Shown here: in pieces, positions 15,340-21,944 of the stretch
How the letters are laid out: every line of letters begins with the position of its first letter
How positions within the stretch are numbered: the stretch's first letter is position 1
Assembly (NCBI GenBank): GCA_964393115.1
Contig: CAYMST010000041.1
Location: 1 to 24,420, forward strand
From: CAYMST01 sp964393115
Lineage (GTDB): Bacteria > Bacteroidota > Bacteroidia > Cytophagales > Cyclobacteriaceae
Direction of reading: 5' to 3'
DNA: 24,420 nt
Translations under genes and position numbers: made by a program
The notes under the pieces: model-generated
The model's input: the letters and a program-made list of their open reading frames with translations, nothing else
Databases searched by the model: none
Told to the model about the DNA's origin: nothing

Positions 15340-16469
15340 CAAAGCCTTCGTGAAATCGTGGGAAGAATGTTATCTCTCCATTGGGTAAAAGTGCCCGCAA
15401 CTATTTCTTTCCTAGCTTTCTTTACCAACCATAAATAAAACGATAAATTATGGATACTGGCTATTTGGGCAGCTAGTATTTCTTTAGATACGGTAAGGTG
15501 GCGCAAATAAGATTTGCTATAGAAGTTACTCGCATAACAATCAATACCGTCATCAATGGCTGAGAAGTCGCTTTTCCACTTTTCGTTTCGAATGTTAATA
15601 ATTCCTTGAGAGGTGAATAGCATACCATTGCGTGCATTTCTAGTGGGCATCACACAATCAAACATGTCTATTCCCAGTGAAATACAATGAAGGATATTCT
15701 CCGGGGTTCCAACACCCATCAAATAACGCGGTTTGTCTTTAGGCAGTATCTGACAGACTACATCTGTCATTTCATACATTTTCTCAGCGGGTTCTCCTAC
15801 GGATAAGCCACCAATTGCGTTTCCATCAAGCCCTTTTGAAGCTACAAACTCAGCAGACTTCTTGCGTAGGTCAGGATAGCATACTCCTTGGACAATCGGG
15901 AATAAACTTTGAGAGTAACCGTATTTTTCAGTGGTTTCATTTATTCTAGAGATGCACCTGTCCAACCATCGATTTGTCAAGTTTAACGATTGATCTGCAT
16001 ACTCATAAGTACTTGGGTATGGAGGACATTCGTCAAACGCCATAATGATATCAGCACCTATCGCGCGCTGGATGTCCATGACATACTCAGGCGTAAAGAA
16101 GTGTTTCGAGCCATCAATATGGGATTGAAAAGTCACTCCCTCATCCGTTATCTTCCTGTTTTCGGATAATGAATACACTTGATAACCACCACTGTCAGTC
16201 AAAATAGGTTTTTTCCAACCGTTAAATTTGTGGAGTCCTCCGGCTGCTTCTAAGACTTCAATTCCAGGTCTTAAAAAAAGGTGGTAGGTATTTCCTAGGA
16301 TTATTTGTGCTTTGATATCATCTTGAAGTTCACGCTGATGAACAGCCTTAACTGTACCAGCTGTTCCTACCGGCATAAAGATAGGGGTTTCAATAGCCCC
16401 ATGATCGGTCATCAGAACACCGGCTCTAGCAGAAGATTTTTTATCTTGATTGACGAGGTCGAACTTCAT
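15339..16469 (-). CDS. tgt: tRNA-guanine transglycosylase with a degenerate zinc site
   Basis: Exchanges guanine 34 of tRNAs for Asp, Asn, His and Tyr with the queuosine precursor preQ1. The 376-residue protein has the base-recognition segment TDSGGYQVYSL (D92), IVQG at 192-195, AIGGLSVGE at 218-226 and the nucleophile D271 in MFDCVMPTRNARNG. The zinc site, normally Cys-x-Cys-x-x-Cys and a His 29 residues after the second Cys, reads I309, C311, S314 and H340, so two of the three cysteines are missing. The rest of the fold is intact, so it is probably active with a weakened or absent zinc. It is translationally coupled to the permease downstream. A -7 box lies 17 bases before the ATG. Confidence 0.95.
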   Translation of the reverse strand: MKFDLVNQDKKSSARAGVLMTDHGAIETPIFMPVGTAGTVKAVHQRELQDDIKAQIILGNTYHLFLRPGIEVLEAAGGLHKFNGWKKPILTDSGGYQVYSLSENRKITDEGVTFQSHIDGSKHFFTPEYVMDIQRAIGADIIMAFDECPPYPSTYEYADQSLNLTNRWLDRCISRINETTEKYGYSQSLFPIVQGVCYPDLRKKSAEFVASKGLDGNAIGGLSVGEPAEKMYEMTDVVCQILPKDKPRYLMGVGTPENILHCISLGIDMFDCVMPTRNARNGMLFTSQGIINIRNEKWKSDFSAIDDGIDCYASNFYSKSYLRHLTVSKEILAAQIASIHNLSFYLWLVKKARKEIVAGTFTQWRDNILPTISRRL

Positions 16470-16486
16470 GAAAATAAATTAGTCGG

Positions 16487-16494
16487 CAAATTTA
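16487..16494 (-). promoter_or_regulatory. Bacteroidota -7 box upstream of tgt
   Basis: Read on the minus strand this is TAAATTTG, an exact TAnnTTTG match ending 17 bases before the tgt ATG. Transcription would start about 10 bases before the gene. It lies in the divergent spacer shared with the glycosyltransferase gene. Confidence 0.55.
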
Positions 16495-16620
16495 TGGAAG
16501 ATTAAGCATCTCTCATTGCGATGACTCTATAACTTCCATGTTAACGATGTTACATTGGCCTCTATTTGGTATGAAAGTAAAATATTTGTTCTCAAAAAAG
16601 GTCTCATTAAAACACTGCCA

Positions 16621-16628
16621 TATATTTG
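16621..16628 (+). promoter_or_regulatory. Bacteroidota -7 box at the glycosyltransferase start
   Basis: TATATTTG matches TAnnTTTG exactly and ends 3 bases before the first ATG (16632). A start point about 6-7 bases downstream would fall on or just after that ATG, making the mRNA leaderless or pointing to the later ATG at 16647 as the true start. Confidence 0.55.
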
Positions 16629-16631
16629 TGC

Positions 16632-17747
16632 ATGTCAAATCAACCGATGTCTGTGCTATTCGACATACCCATCGTTTTTTTAGTGCTCATTGCTTTGGAT
16701 ATTGCCATTAGCCTTTTTCAGCTGGCACCACTAGCATTCTATTCGTTTAAGCAAAACAATACATCAACCGGGGTTTCAGTTATTGTTTGTGCATGGAACG
16801 AACTCGAGAATTTGAAAAGGTTGGTGCCATCTATACTGGCCTTTGATTATCCTGATTTTGAATTAATTATTGTCGATGATCGATCTAATGATGGATCATA
16901 CGAATACCTTTGGGCACTTCGCGATAAAATTAAACATGTACGAATAGACGATACTCCGGACCACATCGATAATAAGAAATATGCTATTACCCTTGGGATC
17001 AAGGCTGCTAAAAACGACTGGGTACTGCTAACAGATGCTGATTGCTACCCTCAAAAAAACTGGATAAGCCGCATGGCGAGTATGATTTCAGAAGGTACAG
17101 ATTTTGTACTAGGCGTCTCTCAGTACAATAAAAAGAAGTCGTTTCTCTCTCGTTTTATTCGTTTTGAAACTATTAAGACAGCTATTTCTTATGTAGCAAT
17201 GGCTCTTCTTGGCAGACCATATATGGGAGTAGGAAGGAATCTGATGTACCGAAAAGAGGTGTTTTTAAAAAATAAGGCGTTTAACCATTTCAATGAACTA
17301 GTTGGAGGCGACGATGATCTATTGGTTAATGCATTAGCAAAACGTAAACGGACAAAAGTTTGCTTGCACCCGGAAGCCACCGTTTTTTCTGCGCCTAAGA
17401 ATAAGTTAAGTGATTATATCAAACAAAAAACGAGACATTTAAGCGTTGGAGTGCATTATCATTGGTTGGATAAATTTATTCTTGGTATTATCACCATGAG
17501 CCCGATTTTGGTATGGTTTTCTTTTATTACTTTAGCGTTTACTCATACTTCGGGAACTATTTATTTCGCTGCGTTGTTAATATTAGTTAAGTGGGTATTA
17601 CAGGCGATCACTTATTTCATATTTTCAAAAAAAATAGGAGATAAGTTTGGTGTAGGTTTCTTACCGATTTATGATTTTATTTATCTAGTGTACTATGTTC
17701 TAATGGGGACAAAAGCACTGCTTGCAAGAAATATCAAATGGAATTAG
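16632..17747 (+). CDS. Family 2 glycosyltransferase, membrane-bound
   Basis: The 371-residue protein transfers a sugar from a nucleotide donor at the cytoplasmic face of the membrane; the acceptor is unknown. An N-terminal helix (about residues 11-34) is followed by the GT-A domain: VSVIVCAWNE, ELIIVDDRSNDGS (donor binding), TDADC (DxD-type metal site, near residue 137), a GGDDDLL segment near residue 224, and a QKTRH motif like the Q/RxxRW of processive GT2 enzymes. About three helices close the C-terminus. A TTG at 16626 would add two residues; ATG 16647 (MSVLFDIP) is the alternative if the promoter box at 16621 is used. The last 10 bases overlap the sigma-factor gene. Confidence 0.88.
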   Translation: MSNQPMSVLFDIPIVFLVLIALDIAISLFQLAPLAFYSFKQNNTSTGVSVIVCAWNELENLKRLVPSILAFDYPDFELIIVDDRSNDGSYEYLWALRDKIKHVRIDDTPDHIDNKKYAITLGIKAAKNDWVLLTDADCYPQKNWISRMASMISEGTDFVLGVSQYNKKKSFLSRFIRFETIKTAISYVAMALLGRPYMGVGRNLMYRKEVFLKNKAFNHFNELVGGDDDLLVNALAKRKRTKVCLHPEATVFSAPKNKLSDYIKQKTRHLSVGVHYHWLDKFILGIITMSPILVWFSFITLAFTHTSGTIYFAALLILVKWVLQAITYFIFSKKIGDKFGVGFLPIYDFIYLVYYVLMGTKALLARNIKWN

Positions 17748-18346
17748 AAAAAGATTTTTCGTCGAAAGCCCTTAAAGATTTTGCCTTAATTGATAAGGCT
17801 GTAAATGAAGGAAATGACGCAGCATATGCGGAGTTGATGTCACGGTATAAGAAGCCGGTATATCATATGATCCTCAAAATGGTGCGTAATGTCGATGATG
17901 CGGAAGATCTGACCATTGAAGCCTTTGCCAAAGCATTCAAAAACCTACATAAGTTCAAAAAAGACTATACCTTCAGTACTTGGCTTTTTAGAATTGCTAC
18001 AAATAACTCTATTGACTTTATTAGAAAAAAGAAGCTTGAAACCTATAGCCTGAACGCTGGCTACAGTGATGATAGCAGCGATACGGTTAATATCGACGTA
18101 GAGGATAATAATCTAAGACCGGATGAAGAGACGATGCGCGATCAAAAGATCGAATTGGTCCGTATGTTTGTCACTAAGCTTCCTCCAAAATATCAAAGAC
18201 TTGTCAGGTTAAGGTATTTTGATGAACTTTCTTATGAAGAAATAGCGCAAGAGATTGAAGCACCACTGGGGACTGTAAAGGCACAGCTTCACAGAGCTCG
18301 TGAATTAATGTATGAACTAGTAAAAGACAAAAAACAGCACATCTAG
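17738..18346 (+). CDS. ECF-type RNA polymerase sigma factor
   Basis: Directs RNA polymerase to an alternative promoter set. In the 202-residue protein, region 2 spans about residues 25-100 (AYAELMSRYKKPVYHMILKM, DAEDLTIEAFAKAFKNL, STWLFRIATNNSIDFIRK). An acidic linker follows at 110-135 (DDSSDTVNIDVEDNN). Region 4 is at about 140-195 (LPPKYQRLVRLRYFDELSYEEIA, LGTVKAQLHRARELM). The ATG lies inside the end of the glycosyltransferase gene (10-base overlap) and rsmG starts on the base after its TAG, so all three are probably one transcript. No anti-sigma factor is adjacent, unlike most ECF genes, so its control is unknown. Confidence 0.93.
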   Translation: MELEKDFSSKALKDFALIDKAVNEGNDAAYAELMSRYKKPVYHMILKMVRNVDDAEDLTIEAFAKAFKNLHKFKKDYTFSTWLFRIATNNSIDFIRKKKLETYSLNAGYSDDSSDTVNIDVEDNNLRPDEETMRDQKIELVRMFVTKLPPKYQRLVRLRYFDELSYEEIAQEIEAPLGTVKAQLHRARELMYELVKDKKQHI

Positions 18347-18976
18347 TTGGGTACTATTGAACTGCTAGAACCACACTTCCCTCATCTTAGTAGTAGACAA
18401 AAAGAGCAATTAGGGGAACTTGGCGAGCTATACCGGACTTGGAATGATAAGATTAACGTTGTTTCAAGAAAAGATATAGACGAGCTATATGAAAGGCATA
18501 TACTACACTCTCTTGCCATTGCTAAGTTTATAACATTCGAGGAAGGAACTAAGGTAATGGATGTTGGCACCGGTGGTGGTTTTCCAGGTATCCCGTTGGC
18601 AATTCTTTTTCCTTCTGTTCAGTTTCACTTAGTCGACTCCATTCGAAAGAAAATTTCAGTTGTACAAGGAGTTAGCCAATCTATTGGTTTAGCCAATCTT
18701 GAGGCGGAGTGGAATCGCGCAGAGAAAGTAAATGATAAATTTGATTTTATAGTTTGTCGTGCTGTTACCAGGATGAAGAAGTTTCATCAATTAGTGCATA
18801 ATAAAATCTTGGAAAAAGGGTTTAATACAATAGGCAATGGAATAATAGCCTTGAAAGGTGGAGACTTGAACGACGAAATGAAGGAGTTGGGACGACCTTA
18901 CCAGTCAATTTCGATTAAAAAGTATTTTAATGCTCCTTTTTTTGAAACCAAAAACCTCATATACGTACCATATTAA
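18347..18976 (+). CDS. rsmG: 16S rRNA (guanine527-N7)-methyltransferase
   Basis: Methylates G527 in the 530 loop of 16S rRNA with SAM; loss gives low-level streptomycin resistance in other bacteria. The 209-residue protein carries the family signatures YRTWNDKINVVSRKDIDELYERHILHSL (residues 29-56, as a continuous family block) and the SAM loop VMDVGTGGGFPGIPLAI (70-86), then the VCRAVTRM segment near residue 130. The start is TTG immediately after the sigma stop codon. No ATG is close, and the N-terminus aligns with RsmG proteins from this point. Zero spacing implies translation coupled to the sigma factor. Confidence 0.95.
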   Translation: MGTIELLEPHFPHLSSRQKEQLGELGELYRTWNDKINVVSRKDIDELYERHILHSLAIAKFITFEEGTKVMDVGTGGGFPGIPLAILFPSVQFHLVDSIRKKISVVQGVSQSIGLANLEAEWNRAEKVNDKFDFIVCRAVTRMKKFHQLVHNKILEKGFNTIGNGIIALKGGDLNDEMKELGRPYQSISIKKYFNAPFFETKNLIYVPY

Positions 18977-19236
18977 ACACCAGTTGTTAACTGCTGGCCC
19001 ATTTAGTAAAAAAATGTGACGCTTGCACGTTAATTATAACAAATTTGAGTTTGAAATATCTTTATTTATGTTGGTTCAGCACACGGAAAAGGGAAAGAGA
19101 AGTTATAAGTTAGAACAAGTAAGTTATTGGGTATATGATTTGAGCAGATCTACTTCAGAGTTCGAATATAGCTTTAGCACTAGCGTGCTTACTAACGTTA
19201 GCATTAAGTTTCATTATACGAAAAAGCAGCACGGCC

Positions 19237-20427
19237 CTAATGCTCAAAAAGCAATAAAGAAGAATCTCCATAGCTAAGAAATCGATAACCGTTCTCGACT
19301 GCCTCTTCATATATTGTTCTCCAGTTTTTTCCGATTACTGCTGCTATAAGCATGATCAGTGTTGATTTGGGTAAATGAAAGTTTGTGATAAGCCCATTAC
19401 TCATTTTTGGTTTATAACCCGGATATACGAAAATACCAGTACTTCCCTCCAACCTTTTCATTGAATTTTTCTCCATCCAGTTTAAGATAATCTCAATAGA
19501 TTCTTTGCGAGTTAGTTTTTGTCCACTGGCTACTTCTTGGCTTGTATTCTTATGAATAAGAAATTCGCTATTAGGTTTTTCATGAAGTAAGGCTCCAAAC
19601 CAGAATAGGCTCTCTAGCGTTCTGAACGAGGTTGTTCCAACGGGTATTACTTGAGAGGATGAAGCAAATGCTTCTAATGTCTTTTTTGAAATGGACACTT
19701 GCTCATAGTGCATCTGATGATCCCTGATGTGTTCTACTGAAACAGGAAGAAAAGTGCCCGCACCAACATGTAAAGTGACCTCATGTATGTCGTGACCCTG
19801 ACCTTTAATATCGGCCAAGGTTCGTTCTGTAAAATGCAGCCCGGCAGTTGGTGCTGCAACAGCTCCCTCAATCTTCGAATAGACTGTTTGGTACCTGCTT
19901 TGATCTTGGAGATCACTTTTTCTATTGATATACGGAGGCAACGGAATGTTTCCGATTTCCTTCATGATCTCTGAAAAAGTCTGTTTGGAATCCCAGCTTA
20001 TTTCAACCTCACTCTTCCCTGTTCTGTTAAAGCGAACCAAAGTGCTGCTTAGCTCTTTCGTGAGCTCTCCCTCTTTCCATTTTTTTGCATTTCCTATCAT
20101 ACACTGCCAAGTACATTTGGTATTGGCCTCCATGGTCAGGTTTATCTCTTGGCTAGGATAAATGGGTTGAAGTAAGAATATTTCAATACTGGCACCAGTC
20201 GGTTTAGTAAGGTAAATTCTCGCTGGAATTACACGTGTATTGTTGAATACCAAGCTTGAGTTTTGTGGGATATATTCTGAGATATTGAAAAACTGGTCAT
20301 GTTTAACCTTGCCATTTTCGTAAACCAGTAAACGAGAGGCATCACGCTTCTCAAGAGGTGATTGAGCAATAAGGCTACTCGGAAGATTGTAGTCAAAATC
20401 TGACAAAAGGAGCTCGTCATTTTTCAT
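19237..20427 (-). CDS. queA: S-adenosylmethionine:tRNA ribosyltransferase-isomerase
   Basis: Transfers and isomerises the ribose of SAM onto preQ1-modified tRNA to make epoxyqueuosine, the step after Tgt. The 396-residue protein starts with LLLSDFDYNLPSSLIAQ and EKRDASRLLV. It then shows GAVAAPTAGLHFTERTL (near 190-206), EVTLHVGAGTFLPV and the C-terminal TNFHLPKSTLIMLIAA and YRFLSYGDSSLLL. It is about 40 residues longer than E. coli QueA. The ATG at 20427 is preceded 4 bases upstream by a TAnnTTTG box, implying a leaderless mRNA. The 3' end faces rsmG, with 260 bases between them. Confidence 0.96.
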   Translation of the reverse strand: MKNDELLLSDFDYNLPSSLIAQSPLEKRDASRLLVYENGKVKHDQFFNISEYIPQNSSLVFNNTRVIPARIYLTKPTGASIEIFLLQPIYPSQEINLTMEANTKCTWQCMIGNAKKWKEGELTKELSSTLVRFNRTGKSEVEISWDSKQTFSEIMKEIGNIPLPPYINRKSDLQDQSRYQTVYSKIEGAVAAPTAGLHFTERTLADIKGQGHDIHEVTLHVGAGTFLPVSVEHIRDHQMHYEQVSISKKTLEAFASSSQVIPVGTTSFRTLESLFWFGALLHEKPNSEFLIHKNTSQEVASGQKLTRKESIEIILNWMEKNSMKRLEGSTGIFVYPGYKPKMSNGLITNFHLPKSTLIMLIAAVIGKNWRTIYEEAVENGYRFLSYGDSSLLLFEH

Positions 20428-20431
20428 CCTG

Positions 20432-20439
20432 CAAAAATA
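20432..20439 (-). promoter_or_regulatory. Bacteroidota -7 box abutting the queA start
   Basis: On the minus strand this reads TATTTTTG, an exact TAnnTTTG match, only 4 bases from the queA ATG. The usual start point would coincide with the start codon. A TGG at 20460-20458 (minus strand) is the nearest -33-like triplet, 18 bases away. Confidence 0.5.
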
Positions 20440-20497
20440 GAGTAACCAAGGAAAACACCATGGACTGATAACAGAAGATCAATACATTGATTGACGA

Positions 20498-21406
20498 CTA
20501 ATGAATTACCCAGTTATAAGTGGGCTTTTCTGTGGAGAATGCGCCAATTCGAGTTTTAAACTTCAATAGTCCCTCTTGTGTTACACCTTTAATAGAGGAA
20601 ATACCCAGATCTATAATTTGATATTGTCGTTGCTGATAATAGTGGTGTAGTTCCTTGATTAAAAACACCATTGGAGACAGATGATTGAATAAAATATCAC
20701 TGGCAGGAAGATAGTTGTAGACGACTTGTTGGTTCACTTTTACGGCAACTGTCGCTGCAATCAGTTTATCGTTGTGAAAGATGCCAAATAATTGGTAGTG
20801 TTTAGGAAATGTGTCTAAAGTTTTTAAAAAGTTATATTCACTAATATTGATATCAACGTTTTTCTTTTGCCTACATTCCTTGATAAAATGATACACTTGT
20901 TGAGCTTGATCATGTTTGAGATGACGAAACACCAACCCTTCTGATATACATCTATTAAGTTTTCGCCGTTCCATTTTATGGAGTCGATCCCAGTAATCGA
21001 CTGATAAGTTGAGATGATTATTGACATCTATATACTTGGGGCGGACATTTTTTAGGAACAAGGTATTGAGGTAAATTTCTGCGCTCGAAATAATGGATAT
21101 TTCGTCAATACCTTGATCGAAGGCTATGTTTCGAATGGTGTTTGTAACTAGCTCTGAGTCAGTTTCATGGTCTTGATGATATACGATGCCACCGAATGGA
21201 GCTTTTGGAATACTTCGCCATTTATTTTCATGTCGATTGACAACACATGAAAAATATGGTGATTCAGTAGAATCAAAAATCATATAGTTATCCGACAGAT
21301 GATGGAGAGCTAGGTACTGAGAGGAACAAAAAATTGAGTTCGGGATATAGTTACGCAGCGTGGAGTCTTGCTCTACTTCTTTGAGGGGTATAATACCGTA
21401 AGACAA
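20498..21406 (-). CDS. FemAB/GNAT-fold acyltransferase-like protein
   Basis: The 302-residue protein resembles the two-domain GNAT-like proteins grouped with FemAB and CelD/BioF2-type acetyltransferases. The most telling segments are the mid-region ERRKLNRCISEGLVFRHL (about 146-163), the strand LFGIFHNDKLIAATVAV (about 201-217) where GNAT enzymes bind acyl-CoA, and the C-terminal YQIIDLGISSIKGVTQEGLLKFK, typical of the set. The substrate is unknown; cell-wall or surface-polysaccharide acylation would be usual for the family. The start is TTG at 21406, 12 bases after the receiver gene stop, with an in-frame stop just upstream and no ATG before residue 42. It is likely the last gene of the kinase operon. 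Confidence 0.7.
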   Translation of the reverse strand: MSYGIIPLKEVEQDSTLRNYIPNSIFCSSQYLALHHLSDNYMIFDSTESPYFSCVVNRHENKWRSIPKAPFGGIVYHQDHETDSELVTNTIRNIAFDQGIDEISIISSAEIYLNTLFLKNVRPKYIDVNNHLNLSVDYWDRLHKMERRKLNRCISEGLVFRHLKHDQAQQVYHFIKECRQKKNVDINISEYNFLKTLDTFPKHYQLFGIFHNDKLIAATVAVKVNQQVVYNYLPASDILFNHLSPMVFLIKELHHYYQQRQYQIIDLGISSIKGVTQEGLLKFKTRIGAFSTEKPTYNWVIH

Positions 21407-21418
21407 ATGCGAATCTAA

Positions 21419-21820
21419 CTAATTAGTATGTACTGGTGTGCTTTTTACGAGCTTACCAATTTTATCCAATAAGATCGTTGGGTCAAAAGGTTTACCGATA
21501 TAGTCATTCATTCCACTATCTTGAATGGTACTTTTTACTAAAACATTAATATCTGCGGAAATTGCGATTATAGGAGACCCAATACCCATATTACGAATTT
21601 GTTTTGACGTAGTAAAGCCATCCATTTTTGGCATATGAATATCCATGAAGATAATATCGAAGCTTTCGTTTTGAAGGAGCTCTATTGCTGTGGATCCGTC
21701 ATCGGCTTCTGAGTATACCAAGTTCCACTTACTTAAAAATTTGGTCAGTACTTTACGATTGATTGAATTATCGTCGACAACTAAAGCTTTCAAGTTACCC
21801 AATTTACCAAAGTATTTCAA
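21419..21820 (-). CDS. Stand-alone response-regulator receiver domain
   Basis: A 133-residue CheY-like protein with no output domain. The acidic pocket is D16-D17, the phospho-acceptor is D60 in FMDIHMP, the switch residue is S89 and the conserved lysine is K110 in GKPFDP, so it should be phosphorylatable. It is about 55% identical by eye to the receiver of the neighbouring hybrid kinase over about 109 residues, including ALVVDDN, INRKVL and the KPFDP stretch. It probably exchanges phosphate with that kinase or competes with its receiver. The start is TTG at 21820; an in-frame stop lies three codons upstream and no internal Met precedes the phospho-acceptor region. It lies 124 bases downstream of the kinase gene. 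Confidence 0.93.
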   Translation of the reverse strand: MKYFGKLGNLKALVVDDNSINRKVLTKFLSKWNLVYSEADDGSTAIELLQNESFDIIFMDIHMPKMDGFTTSKQIRNMGIGSPIIAISADINVLVKSTIQDSGMNDYIGKPFDPTILLDKIGKLVKSTPVHTN

Positions 21821-21944
21821 TAATGATTAAGTCCGTTTTAGATACGGGTTATATTTTTCCCCTAAACAAATGAAAAAATCATCTTGCTGGAATACAAGAT
21901 ATTTCGATCAAAGGCCAAAATAGATCGATTAATTGACACTTCTT

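Noticed and set aside
18980..18997. Small inverted repeat after rsmG (CAGTT/AACTG, or CCAG/CTGG)
   Set aside because: The stem is only 4-5 bp and no T tract follows, so it is not a convincing terminator.
19023..19277. An 84-codon plus-strand ORF between rsmG and queA
   Set aside because: It needs a TTG start (or an internal ATG at 19068), overlaps the 3' end of queA by 41 bases on the opposite strand, and shows no recognisable domain or helix pattern. It may be chance; a protein search would settle it.
21821..21944. A separate promoter for the stand-alone receiver in the 124-base gap
   Set aside because: On the minus strand the nearest match (TATTTTGG) misses the TAnnTTTG consensus, and no terminator separates the genes, so co-transcription with the kinase is simpler.
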